From NCBI GenBank assembly GCA_910588655.1, contig CAJUPJ010000039.1, positions 1-30,475 on the forward strand: DNA of 30,475 nucleotides. The letters run 5' to 3'. This document shows, piece after piece, positions 8,487 to 16,496 of the stretch. The notes under the pieces were generated by a model, which saw only the letters and a program-made list of their open reading frames with translations, ran no database searches and was not told where the DNA came from. The position numbers were made by a program, and so were the translations under genes. Numbering within the stretch: the stretch's first letter is position 1; each line of letters begins with the position of its first letter. Source of the DNA: an uncultured Lachnospiraceae bacterium. GTDB lineage: Bacteria; Bacillota; Clostridia; Lachnospirales; Lachnospiraceae.

Positions 8487-8640
8487 CATTAGGGAGTAGT
8501 TAGCGCATTATGCGTGAATAAGCCAACAAACCCGGCCATATGGCCTGGCTTAATCTTAAATAACAAGACTTTTGCACAGTAATATATGTATACTACTGTG
8601 CCAGGGTTTTAAAACAGGTACAGTAGTACCTGTTTTTTTA
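8487..8640 (+). ncRNA. yybP-ykoY manganese riboswitch with terminator expression platform
   Basis: The leader contains the hallmarks of the yybP-ykoY (Mn2+-sensing) aptamer: TTAGGGAGTAGTTAGCGC (from 8489), a paired arm CCCGGCC..GGCCTGG, and the conserved internal segment AACAAGACTTTTGCAC (8563-8577), which in this class forms the metal-binding loop with the GGGAGTAG side. It is followed at 8611-8640 by a perfect 11-bp hairpin and a run of T, so regulation by transcription attenuation is expected, with Mn2+ binding favouring readthrough. It directly precedes mntP, the classical target of this class. Class assignment is established knowledge applied to the visible motifs. Confidence 0.88.
8611..8640 (+). 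terminator. Riboswitch-controlled intrinsic terminator
   Basis: AAAACAGGTAC (8611-8621), loop AGTA, GTACCTGTTTT (8626-8636), continuing into a T run. It lies between the aptamer and the mntP Shine-Dalgarno (AAAGGAG, 8662-8668). Confidence 0.85.
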
Positions 8641-8674
8641 CTTTATGGGATAATAAAAATGAAAGGAGATTTTT

Positions 8675-9259
8675 ATGGGAATTATTGAATTAGTTTTTCT
8701 GTCTGCAGGGCTTGCTATGGATGCATTTGCAGTATCAATATGTAAAGGGCTTGAAATGCCTGTAACCAATTATAAGCGTGCAGGTATAATTGCCTTATTT
8801 TTTGGTGCTTTCCAGGCAGGCATGCCAGTTATTGGGTATTTGCTGGGGTCACGTTTCCAGAAATATATAGAATCTGTTGACCACTGGATTGCATTTGCCC
8901 TGCTTGCACTTATAGGCGGACAGATGGTCTATGAAGCATTCAGGGAGGATGGCGGGGAAACGGAAAACATGGAGGACAGCGGGGTATTCAGTATAAAGCA
9001 GCTAATTATACTTGCGGTTGCTACAAGCATAGATGCACTTGCTGTAGGAATTACATTTGCATTACTTGAAGGTACAAATATTTTTTTATCAGCAGGCATG
9101 ATTGGAATAATAACTTTTATAATTTCTTTTGCCGGAGTTGTAATAGGAAATAAATTTGGTAATAAATATGAAAAGAGGGCACAGCTTGCAGGAGGAATAA
9201 TACTTATAGCTATTGGTTTAAAGATACTTCTGGAACATCTTGGAATTATTACGTTTTAA
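8675..9259 (+). CDS. mntP: Manganese efflux pump MntP
   Basis: A 194-residue, six-helix membrane protein that exports Mn2+. The paired family motifs are visible: GLAMDAFAVSICKGLEM in the first helix and ATSIDALAVGITFALLEG in the symmetry-related half; the membrane-embedded aspartates are typical of MntP (DUF204). A charged loop with many Asp/Glu lies around residues 88-105. AAAGGAG at 8662-8668 is well placed before ATG. The upstream Mn2+ riboswitch is strong independent support for the function. The exchanger gene follows after 15 bases, so both are probably transcribed together. Confidence 0.95.
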   Translation: MGIIELVFLSAGLAMDAFAVSICKGLEMPVTNYKRAGIIALFFGAFQAGMPVIGYLLGSRFQKYIESVDHWIAFALLALIGGQMVYEAFREDGGETENMEDSGVFSIKQLIILAVATSIDALAVGITFALLEGTNIFLSAGMIGIITFIISFAGVVIGNKFGNKYEKRAQLAGGIILIAIGLKILLEHLGIITF

Positions 9260-9274
9260 AGAAAGGGGATAATT

Positions 9275-10207
9275 ATGGTTTACGTTTTTTTAGTTGTAGG
9301 ATTTATATTGTTAATAAAAGGGGCAGACTTTTTTGTAGAGGGAAGTTCCAGTATTGCAAAAATGTTAAGAGTACCATCTCTTATAATTGGAATGACTATT
9401 GTTGCAATGGGAACAAGCTTTCCAGAATGTTCTGTAAGCATTAATGCTTCCCTTGCAGGCAGTAATGCACTTGCAATCAGTAACGCTGTTGGTTCTAATA
9501 TATTTAACCTTATGGTTGTATGTGGCGTATGTACGCTTTTTTGTCCTCTCGCAGTGGACAAAGGGACACTTAAAAAGGAATTTCCTTTTTCAATTATAGT
9601 TGCACTTATACTGCTTGGGCTTGGTTCTTATGGAATGGTATTAGGACATATAGATGGTATTATAATGTCTGTTATATTTGCAGGGTTTTTATACTGGATG
9701 GTAATATCTGCTAAGAAAGCCAGGGCCGAAAGCCAGGATAATGAAGAAGAATATGAGATAATGCCAGTATGGAAATGTATTTTCTATATTATTGGCGGAA
9801 TTGTAGCAATAATAGCCGGTGGTGATGTTGTAGTAGACTCCGCAACTAAGATTGCTGGACAGTTTGGAATGAGTGAAAACCTTATAGGGCTTACTGTTGT
9901 TGCATTTGGAACAAGCCTTCCCGAGCTTGTTACATCTGTAGTTGCCGCAAAGAAAAATGAAGTTGATATGGCTCTTGGAAATGTAATTGGCTCAAATATT
10001 TTTAATATACTGCTTGTGCTTGGTGTGGCAGCAGCAATATCACCAATTGCGTTTATAATGGAAAATATTATTGACATAGTAGTGCTTGTTGTAATGAGCC
10101 TTATAGTGTGGGTGTTTGCATGGTCAAAGCAGAAGCTGGTAAGAGGCGAAGGGATAGTAATGCTTCTGATGTATGCTGCCTATGTTGTATATATCTGCAA
10201 AAGATAA
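9275..10207 (+). CDS. CaxA/YrbG-type Na+/Ca2+ (K+-independent) exchanger
   Basis: A 310-residue protein with about ten membrane helices and an internal duplication. The two alpha-repeats are GTSFPECSVSINASLAGSN followed by NAVGSNIFNL, and GTSLPELVTSVVAAKKNE followed by NVIGSNIFNI; the GTS(F/L)PE and GSNIFN motifs supply the cation-binding glutamates and asparagines. The halves are joined by an acidic cytosolic loop (about 150-165). Family members exchange Ca2+ for Na+ or H+. Because it follows mntP by 15 bases behind a Mn2+ riboswitch, a role in Mn2+ or Ca2+ efflux under manganese control is a reasonable inference, not proven by sequence. GAAAGGGGAT precedes the start. It converges with the minus-strand gene at 10296. 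Confidence 0.9.
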   Translation: MVYVFLVVGFILLIKGADFFVEGSSSIAKMLRVPSLIIGMTIVAMGTSFPECSVSINASLAGSNALAISNAVGSNIFNLMVVCGVCTLFCPLAVDKGTLKKEFPFSIIVALILLGLGSYGMVLGHIDGIIMSVIFAGFLYWMVISAKKARAESQDNEEEYEIMPVWKCIFYIIGGIVAIIAGGDVVVDSATKIAGQFGMSENLIGLTVVAFGTSLPELVTSVVAAKKNEVDMALGNVIGSNIFNILLVLGVAAAISPIAFIMENIIDIVVLVVMSLIVWVFAWSKQKLVRGEGIVMLLMYAAYVVYICKR

Positions 10208-10226
10208 GTAATTCCAGGTGTTAGTA

Positions 10227-10288
10227 ATGGCAGTACAGCATATAAAGTTTATAAATGGTCTGCAGGTATTTATATGTTATACTGCCAT
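10227..10288. terminator. Inverted repeat between convergent genes
   Basis: ATGGCAGTA and ATATAAA on the left (10227-10246) pair with TTTATAT and TACTGCCAT on the right (10269-10288), separated by matching 4-base internal loops and a 22-base terminal loop. It lies between the stops of the exchanger and the 228-aa gene, so a bidirectional 3' end is likely, although there is no clean T run. Confidence 0.5.
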
Positions 10289-10295
10289 ATTGTAT

Positions 10296-10982
10296 TTATT
10301 CTGTTGTTTTAATAATTGAAACAAGTATATCTAAAAATGATTTTTCTATCTGGCTTAATTTTTCTAATTCTACAGGATTGATTCCTGTCTGTGAAAACCC
10401 AATTCCTTCCAGTTTTATTATTATCCCGCTTTTTAACAGGGATTTTTCTGCCATATTTTCAAGCTGTTTTCTGACAAAGCTGTTCTGTAATAGTGACAGA
10501 ACTTTCTTTTCCTGCTTATATGGGTCTTTTCCAGATAGTGCAGGGGATATTAATTTTAATATCCAGGACAGTATGCCATTAGACATTTTTTCACTGGATA
10601 AATATAATAAACTGTTAAAATCTGCTTCAATATTATTAACATATAATATAAGCCTTCCGCCAGCACCACCTGCTGCAACAATACCGCCAATACTTAAGCT
10701 TCCTCCATATCCCTGGTTCTGCAGGGCAGAATTTATATTTTCAGATATTTCATTGTAAAACAGTCTTGTAATAATACATATTAAATTATTATATAAATCA
10801 TCTGGAAGACCATATATAATTTTATATATTTTATTAATATCTTCATCATCCAGTTTCTGCAGGAAACGGCTGGCAGCACTTCCATCCTGGCTTTCCCTGC
10901 CTTTCTCTATAATGCCAGGCAGGAATTTCTGTAAAGTCTGCTTGTAATCAATTGAAATAATGCTGGTTTTTATATTTAACAA
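10296..10982 (-). CDS. Protein of unknown function, partner of the hydrogenase-like chemoreceptor gene
   Basis: A 228-residue soluble-looking protein that I do not recognise. It has no signal peptide, no cysteine clusters and no clear membrane helix. Predicted features are a largely helical N-terminal half, a striking glycine-rich patch around residues 95-112 (GYGGSLSIGG, then AAGGAGGR), and a helical C-terminal half rich in Leu, Ile and Lys. The start is TTG at 10982, supported by GAGGAA about six bases upstream; no upstream ATG is available in the 34-base gap. It follows the chemoreceptor gene on the same strand after 34 bases, so co-transcription and a shared function are likely, for example as an adaptor. 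That is inference from position only. Confidence 0.7.
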   Translation of the reverse strand: MLNIKTSIISIDYKQTLQKFLPGIIEKGRESQDGSAASRFLQKLDDEDINKIYKIIYGLPDDLYNNLICIITRLFYNEISENINSALQNQGYGGSLSIGGIVAAGGAGGRLILYVNNIEADFNSLLYLSSEKMSNGILSWILKLISPALSGKDPYKQEKKVLSLLQNSFVRKQLENMAEKSLLKSGIIIKLEGIGFSQTGINPVELEKLSQIEKSFLDILVSIIKTTE

Positions 10983-11016
10983 TTTTATTCCTCATAAATA
11001 AAGCATGTTGCTGTGT

Positions 11017-12948
11017 TTAATTTAAAATATGGTTAGTCTTTTCTATTACTTCCTGGACACGCTCTGCAATTAACGCAACTGTATTCATAGAGTCTTCAAT
11101 CATTGTGCTTTTTTCAGTAGTTTTATTGACATTATCAATTGAGGACTGTACAGCTTCCAGAAGTTCATTTGTAGTTTCACTAAATTTATGTATTATATCA
11201 TTAACTTCATTAATGGCAGACTGTATAGACTCATCATTTTCCCTTGCACTGCCAACAGAAGCACGTGAGCTTTCAGAAAGTTCACGTATATTGGAAGCAA
11301 CAACAGAAAAGCCTCTTCCAGCTTCGCCTGCCCTCGCTGCTTCAATCGCTGCATTAAGGGAAAGCAGGTTGATTTTGCCAGAAATTTTTTCAACATCCTG
11401 TGTCATTACATTGTATTTCTTTACACTGGAATTAATATGTTCCAATGAGCCGGCAATGCTTTCATTAAGCACTTGTAAATTATTCATATATTCAGCTACA
11501 TTTGCCATTTCACTGCTGCTTGCTTTTCCTGTTTCACGTATAAGGATAGTTTCTTTAGTTACCTGGTCAATATTATCTGTTAGTTTGCCAAATATCTCAA
11601 CAAGCTCATTATTCATTCCAAGCACTTCACTATTTACAGAGGTTGCTTTCTGGCGTTCATTGCGTATGGATTTCATCATATACTGGTGGCAGTTTTCTTT
11701 TTCATTAATGCCTTTTGCAATGGCAATAGCCATTTCACGGCATGATTTAAAGCCACATGAATGGCAGTCAAATGATTTATCCATTTCAGAGTGTTTGTCA
11801 AGTTCTAAGTATGCTTTTTCAATATCTGACTCTGTAATTTTATGCTGTACACCAGCAAGTGATTTATATGTACGGAGGTAATCATTAAGGTTTAATTTCT
11901 TATCAAACTCATCAAACTGCTTGTCAACACCTTTTTTAGTAGTGTTTGCTTTACGGATTTTCCTTGCATAGCGTTCAACATCATGCATAATATCACTCAT
12001 TGTAAAACAGTTGTAGTGGACGCCTGTTGCAGGCCCGCCGTTGCAGCCGTTTTCACAGTTAAGGACATCAAAAACAGTTGGAAGCCACCTGGGGTTTTCT
12101 TCACAGTACCTGTCCAAATCTTTATAGAGCTTTTCTGTTCCTTCCGAAGTTACAATCTCCATTTCAGGCGCATGTATAAGAAGGTTTTTCATAAGGCCGC
12201 CAGGTTTAGGGTAAATTGCGCCTTCCAAGCCCTGGTGCTCATTAAATTCAAACTCACTGTATACTTTAATAGCAGGAAGGCTTATTTTGTTTTCCTCAAA
12301 GTAATCTTTTAAATGCTCCATTGTGACATTATAGTTTATAATATTGCCAGTTTCCCTGAATTCATCAATTTTAGCTATACATGGCGAAATAGCAGCTATT
12401 TTACCTTTAAATCCAAGGACATTACGTATATATATTGCAATACACATCATAGGGCTCTGGACTGGTGACAGATGAGGCAGAAGTTCTGGTTTATGCCGTT
12501 GTATATAATTAACAACAGCAGCACATGGCTGGGAAATCAGTTTGGCATCAGGATGTTTTTCAATATAACGTAAGTGTGCCCATGTACATATATCAGCACC
12601 ATAGCTTACATCATATATGCCTTTTACACCCTGGTTCTGTAACCACTGCAGTGCATGGCGCCAGTTGCCCTCAAAAGCAATTTTAATGGAAGGTGCAGCA
12701 ATAATAGCAATTTCCTTGCCTGATTTTAAATCTTCAAGAAATTGTCCGATATCATCCTGGAAATAACGTGCATTATGGGAACATGCGGTAATACATGCAC
12801 CGCATTTGATACATTTGCTGTCATCAATTTCAATAATTAAATTGCCATCACTATCTAAATGTGCTATATTGGCATCACCGGCCGGACATGCCCTTACACA
12901 TGCATTACAGCCAACACATTTCTCCTTTTTTAATCCTATAATACTCAT
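11017..12948 (-). CDS. Soluble chemoreceptor fused to a [FeFe]-hydrogenase-like H-cluster domain (redox/H2 sensor)
   Basis: A 643-residue cytoplasmic fusion. Residues 11-60 hold two [4Fe-4S] ferredoxin motifs (CVGCNACVRACP and CIKCGACITACS). Residues about 80-330 are a [FeFe]-hydrogenase large-subunit C-terminal domain: candidate H-cluster ligands are Cys142 (SQPC), Cys190 (SPC) and Cys298/Cys302 (CENGC). The cysteine that shuttles protons in catalytic enzymes (first C of TSCCP) is replaced by Pro141, which suggests sensing rather than turnover. Cys395, 398, 403 and 420 form a CX2CX4CX16C FeS domain. Residues about 430-640 are a methyl-accepting coiled coil with the conserved tip NLLSLNAAIEAARAGEAGRG. 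There is no membrane helix or HAMP domain. ATG 12948 is chosen because it begins the ferredoxin fold, although its Shine-Dalgarno is weak; the in-frame 45-residue extension has no family support. Confidence 0.88.
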   Translation of the reverse strand: MSIIGLKKEKCVGCNACVRACPAGDANIAHLDSDGNLIIEIDDSKCIKCGACITACSHNARYFQDDIGQFLEDLKSGKEIAIIAAPSIKIAFEGNWRHALQWLQNQGVKGIYDVSYGADICTWAHLRYIEKHPDAKLISQPCAAVVNYIQRHKPELLPHLSPVQSPMMCIAIYIRNVLGFKGKIAAISPCIAKIDEFRETGNIINYNVTMEHLKDYFEENKISLPAIKVYSEFEFNEHQGLEGAIYPKPGGLMKNLLIHAPEMEIVTSEGTEKLYKDLDRYCEENPRWLPTVFDVLNCENGCNGGPATGVHYNCFTMSDIMHDVERYARKIRKANTTKKGVDKQFDEFDKKLNLNDYLRTYKSLAGVQHKITESDIEKAYLELDKHSEMDKSFDCHSCGFKSCREMAIAIAKGINEKENCHQYMMKSIRNERQKATSVNSEVLGMNNELVEIFGKLTDNIDQVTKETILIRETGKASSSEMANVAEYMNNLQVLNESIAGSLEHINSSVKKYNVMTQDVEKISGKINLLSLNAAIEAARAGEAGRGFSVVASNIRELSESSRASVGSARENDESIQSAINEVNDIIHKFSETTNELLEAVQSSIDNVNKTTEKSTMIEDSMNTVALIAERVQEVIEKTNHILN

Positions 12949-12989
12949 AATATAACCATACCTTTCCAATATTTTGTAAAATAAATACT

Positions 12990-13017
12990 GTATTATTTCC
13001 CACTCTGCTTGTTGCAA
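12990..13017 (-). promoter_or_regulatory. Possible promoter of the chemoreceptor operon
   Basis: On the minus strand TTGCAA (13012-13017) and TAATAC (12990-12995) are 16 bases apart, giving a start about 35 bases before the ATG at 12948. The match is modest and the region is AT-rich, so chance is possible. Confidence 0.35.
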
Positions 13018-13100
13018 ATGGGAATAACATAATGCTATGTAAATCCCCTTACTAATAGTATACGAAAAAATATATAAAACCACAAGTGAAAAATATAGAA

Positions 13101-13129
13101 TTGATATTTTTATAAAGTAATGGTATTCT
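13101..13129 (+). promoter_or_regulatory. Predicted promoter of the diguanylate cyclase gene
   Basis: TTGATA (13101-13106) and TATTCT (13124-13129) are 17 bases apart, about 42 bases before the start codon at 13172. It lies in the 223-base divergent region shared with the chemoreceptor operon. Confidence 0.5.
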
Positions 13130-13171
13130 ATTATTTGGCAATATTGAAAATATATAATGGGGGGATTTTAT

Positions 13172-14866
13172 ATGTTTAAGTTATTTAAGTCCAGGAACCT
13201 GTTATTTCTGCTGGTTTTAACAGGAAGCCTGCTGTATAATGTCTGTATTGCATCAGGACAGGAAAATGGAAACGGCGTGCAGGATGCTGGCAGGGTGTTA
13301 TTTATCAGTTCATATTCATATGCCTGGGATACAGTACAGTTCCAGATTGAGGGAATAAAAAAGGGGATTGCACCAGGCGTCACAATAGATTATGAGTTTA
13401 TGGATACAAAGCGTTTTAGCAGCAACAGTGACATAGAAGAATTCTATAAAGGTTTTAAATACCGTATGTCCAGGCTTAAACCCTATGATGTGGTAATACT
13501 TGGTGATGATGCGGCATTAAACTTTGCCATTAAATACCAGAAAGAATTTTTTGATAAAATACCGCTTGTGTATGAGGGGGTTAATGACGAAGAACTGGCA
13601 GAGAAATCAGTAAAAGACCAATATATTACAGGTGTGCTTGAAAAGCTTTCTATTAGTGAAAATATTGATTTTGCACAGAAGCTGATGCCTGATGCCAGAA
13701 GTATTATTTTAGTTTCAGACAGTTCAGTAACTGGTGAAGCAGTACGCAAAAGTTTTTATAAATATAAAGACCAGTATCCTGGCATGGATTTTTCTGATAT
13801 CAACACTTCAGAATTTAGTTCTTTGGAGCTGAAAAGTAAATTTGCATCAGTAAAAGAGAATGCAATACTGATATTTGTAGTTATGACAGAAGATGCAAGT
13901 GGCAGGAAATACAAAAATACAGAAGCAATAAAATTTATATGCAGTAATACAAAAGTGCCTGTATTTAAAATGGTTGAGGGCGGACTGGGTGACGGAATTC
14001 TTGGCGGCAATGTTGTTTCAATGGAGATGTCAGGGGAGATTGCAGCCCAGATAGCTATGAAGATTATAAATGGTACATCCCCTGAAACATTTAATACTGT
14101 TATAGAAAGCCCTAATATTTTCTGTATTGATGAAAATGTAATGAGGGATGCAGGGCTTGATTTATCACTTATACCAGATAATGCAAAAGTAATTAACCAT
14201 AAAAAGACATTTTGGGAACAGTACCAGAAAGTTTTAAAACCAAGTATAACGGTTATATCAGGGTTTATATTATTTTCATTATTTGCATTCTGGAATGGCA
14301 GGAAATATAAAAAAATGGCAGGAGAGCTGGCAGCAGCAAAGGATAAACTGGAAAATGCTTACTATCATGATATACTTACAGGGATTAATAACCGGACAAA
14401 GTTTAAAAAAGATATGGCAGAACTTGAAATATCAAAAGAGCCATTTGCAGTAATGATGATAGATATTGATAATTTTAAATATATTAATGATACATATGGG
14501 CATTCTGCAGGTGATGAGGCATTACGCCAGATTGCCACAAGGCTGTCAGGAGTTTCAGACACCAGTTTTACACCATACCGTTTTGCAGGCGATGAATTTA
14601 CCGTTATAGCCAGGGAAACAGGAAATTTATTATATGAAGAGCAGGCGGAGCGGTGTATAAGCATATTCCGTGAAGACTTTGACTTATCAGGAATAATACA
14701 TACAATACATGGCAGTATTGGAATTGCAAGATACCCACAGGATACGGAAGACTTTAATTCCCTGGTAGTTTACGCAGACTGTGCAATGTATGAAGTGAAA
14801 AATAATTCTAAGAATTCATATAAATTCTATAAAGATATAAGTAATGCCAAAGCTGGCAGCGCATAA
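13172..14866 (+). CDS. Membrane diguanylate cyclase with periplasmic-binding-like sensor domain
   Basis: A 564-residue protein. A signal/anchor segment (about 8-30) is followed by an extracellular domain (about 40-335) resembling ABC-transporter substrate-binding proteins (VLFISSYSYAWD, VVILGDDAALNFA, PLVYEGVND), a membrane helix at about 356-374, a short coiled coil, and a GGDEF domain (about 400-555). The catalytic signature is AGDEF at 472-476, an accepted active variant of GGDEF; DIDNFKYINDTYGHSAGDEAL is split across the Mg2+-GTP site. It should make cyclic di-GMP in response to an external ligand; the ligand is unknown. No RxxD inhibitory site is obvious five residues before the signature. 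ATG 13172 is preferred over 13157 because GGGGGGA lies seven bases before it. It is divergent from the chemoreceptor operon. Confidence 0.88.
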   Translation: MFKLFKSRNLLFLLVLTGSLLYNVCIASGQENGNGVQDAGRVLFISSYSYAWDTVQFQIEGIKKGIAPGVTIDYEFMDTKRFSSNSDIEEFYKGFKYRMSRLKPYDVVILGDDAALNFAIKYQKEFFDKIPLVYEGVNDEELAEKSVKDQYITGVLEKLSISENIDFAQKLMPDARSIILVSDSSVTGEAVRKSFYKYKDQYPGMDFSDINTSEFSSLELKSKFASVKENAILIFVVMTEDASGRKYKNTEAIKFICSNTKVPVFKMVEGGLGDGILGGNVVSMEMSGEIAAQIAMKIINGTSPETFNTVIESPNIFCIDENVMRDAGLDLSLIPDNAKVINHKKTFWEQYQKVLKPSITVISGFILFSLFAFWNGRKYKKMAGELAAAKDKLENAYYHDILTGINNRTKFKKDMAELEISKEPFAVMMIDIDNFKYINDTYGHSAGDEALRQIATRLSGVSDTSFTPYRFAGDEFTVIARETGNLLYEEQAERCISIFREDFDLSGIIHTIHGSIGIARYPQDTEDFNSLVVYADCAMYEVKNNSKNSYKFYKDISNAKAGSA

Positions 14867-14900
14867 AGACACCCGCTGTAATACAGCGGGTGTCTTTATG
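14862..14900. terminator. Bidirectional terminator hairpin
   Basis: A perfect 19-bp stem: bases 14862-14880 are the exact reverse complement of 14882-14900, with a single unpaired base. It has A and T tracts on the two sides, so it can serve both the cyclase gene (whose TAA lies inside it) and the convergent transporter gene. Confidence 0.85.
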
Positions 14901-14917
14901 CTGTTTGTTTAACCAGG

Positions 14918-16273
14918 CTAGATTAATCCTTTTATTATTAAGAATAAAAGCAGGACTGGAAGGATATATGTAACATAAAACCTTATCCAGCGTGGTATTT
15001 TCAGGCCTTCACCAGTGTTGGCTTCTTCAATATACTTGTCAAATCCCCAGCCAAAGCGTGTTACACAGAAGAGAAGATAACAAAGCGAACCAACAGGAAG
15101 TATTATATTACTTACAAGGAAGTCTTCTAAATCTAATACTGTAGTGTCTTTTCCAAGCGGCTGGAACGAAGACCATATATTATAGCCAAATACACATGGC
15201 AGTGACAGTACAGTTATTGCTATAAGGTTTACAAGGCAGGCCTTTTTCCTGTCCCAGTGGAACAAATCCATACAGCATGAGATAATATTTTCAAATACGG
15301 CAATTATTGTTGAAAATGCAGCAAATGTCATAAATACAAAAAACAATGTGCCCCATATGCGTCCGCCTGCCATTTTATTAAATATATTAGGGAGTGTAAT
15401 AAAAATCAGTCCTGGACCCTGGCCAGGGTTTATGCTGAAAGCAAAACAGGCAGGGAAAATTATCAGTCCTGAAACAAATGCAACAAAAGTGTCTAAAACG
15501 GCTATATTCACAGATTCACCTAAAAGGCTGCGTTTTTTATCAATATAACTTCCAAAAATACCCATAGCGCCAATTCCAAGGCTTAAGGTAAAAAATGCCT
15601 GGTTCATGGCAGCAGTAATTATTTCCCATATGCTTATATCCTTAATTCTCTGGAAATCAGGAAGCAGGTAAAACTTAAGCCCTTCCATTCCGCCTTTTAA
15701 AGTAATGCTATGTACTGCAAGTACAATAATAATTAATAATAGCAGCGTCATCATAATTTTGGTAATGCGTTCCACACCTTTTTGTAAGCCAATTGAACAG
15801 ATAAATATACCTGCGGCTACGATAATAACCATTGTAACCAGCAATATCTGCGGGCTGGAAAGCATTTCATGGAACATTTCGCCTGTCTGTCCTGCGTCTT
15901 TGCCCTGGAACTGCCCTGTAAGCATCAGGTAAAAGTAATAAAGCATCCATCCGGCTACAGTTGTATAAAACATCATTAAAATATAATTGCCTGCCATTCC
16001 AAGATAACCATGCAAGTGCCATTTCTGTCCAGGTTTTTCAAGGGCATGGAAGCTTCTTATAATGCTTTTCCTGCTTGCGCGTCCTGCCGCAAACTCCATT
16101 GTCATAACAGGCACACCCATAATAACAAGGAAGAACAGGTAGAAAATTACAAAAACACCGCCTCCATACTGTCCTGCTACATAAGGAAAACGCCATACAT
16201 TTCCAATTCCTATGGCACAGCCTGCAGAAAGCAGGATAAATCCCATGCGTGAGCCTAACTTTTCTCTTTCCAT
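14918..16273 (-). CDS. Sodium-dependent transporter, neurotransmitter:sodium symporter (SNF/NSS) family
   Basis: A 451-residue inner-membrane protein with 11-12 predicted helices. The first helix carries the family signature GCAIGIGNVWRFPYVAGQYG, whose unwound GNVWRFPY region binds Na+ and substrate in LeuT-fold proteins. The length matches bacterial NSS proteins such as LeuT/TnaT relatives. Substrates of bacterial members are amino acids or their derivatives; the one used here is not evident. The start is supported by GAAGGAGATTTTA just upstream. It stands alone with its own promoter and converges with the cyclase gene. Confidence 0.93.
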   Translation of the reverse strand: MEREKLGSRMGFILLSAGCAIGIGNVWRFPYVAGQYGGGVFVIFYLFFLVIMGVPVMTMEFAAGRASRKSIIRSFHALEKPGQKWHLHGYLGMAGNYILMMFYTTVAGWMLYYFYLMLTGQFQGKDAGQTGEMFHEMLSSPQILLVTMVIIVAAGIFICSIGLQKGVERITKIMMTLLLLIIIVLAVHSITLKGGMEGLKFYLLPDFQRIKDISIWEIITAAMNQAFFTLSLGIGAMGIFGSYIDKKRSLLGESVNIAVLDTFVAFVSGLIIFPACFAFSINPGQGPGLIFITLPNIFNKMAGGRIWGTLFFVFMTFAAFSTIIAVFENIISCCMDLFHWDRKKACLVNLIAITVLSLPCVFGYNIWSSFQPLGKDTTVLDLEDFLVSNIILPVGSLCYLLFCVTRFGWGFDKYIEEANTGEGLKIPRWIRFYVTYILPVLLLFLIIKGLI

Positions 16274-16309
16274 TAAAATCTCCTTCCATAATTAATATTA
16301 CAAGAGATA

Positions 16310-16337
16310 AGTATAACATAAAAAGGGGATTTGGCAA
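16310..16337 (-). promoter_or_regulatory. Predicted promoter of the NSS transporter gene
   Basis: On the minus strand TTGCCA (16332-16337) and TATACT (16310-16315) are 16 bases apart, leaving a leader of about 30 bases before the ATG at 16273. Confidence 0.6.
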
Positions 16338-16379
16338 GCAGATTAAAATTTGGCGGATAATTTACAGTTTATCTTGTGC

Positions 16380-16408
16380 TTGAAAATTTACTAAATGGAT
16401 GATATATT
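16380..16408 (+). promoter_or_regulatory. Predicted promoter of the GNAT gene
   Basis: TTGAAA (16380-16385) and TATATT (16403-16408) are 17 bases apart, giving a leader of about 80 bases before ATG 16497. Confidence 0.5.
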
Positions 16409-16496
16409 GTAAAAAAGTTATAAGAAAAAGCCAATATCTGGCAGAATTAATGTTTTATTCCAGGCAACAGCCAGGTTTTAGCAGAGGGAAGATATT

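Noticed and set aside
10255..10758. A 167-codon plus-strand frame opposite the 228-aa gene
   Set aside because: It is antisense to a gene with a proper ribosome site and operon position, and has no Shine-Dalgarno or domain of its own.
11105..11881. A 258-codon plus-strand frame opposite the chemoreceptor signalling domain
   Set aside because: It is a shadow of the long, well-supported minus-strand gene, has no domain and no ribosome site.
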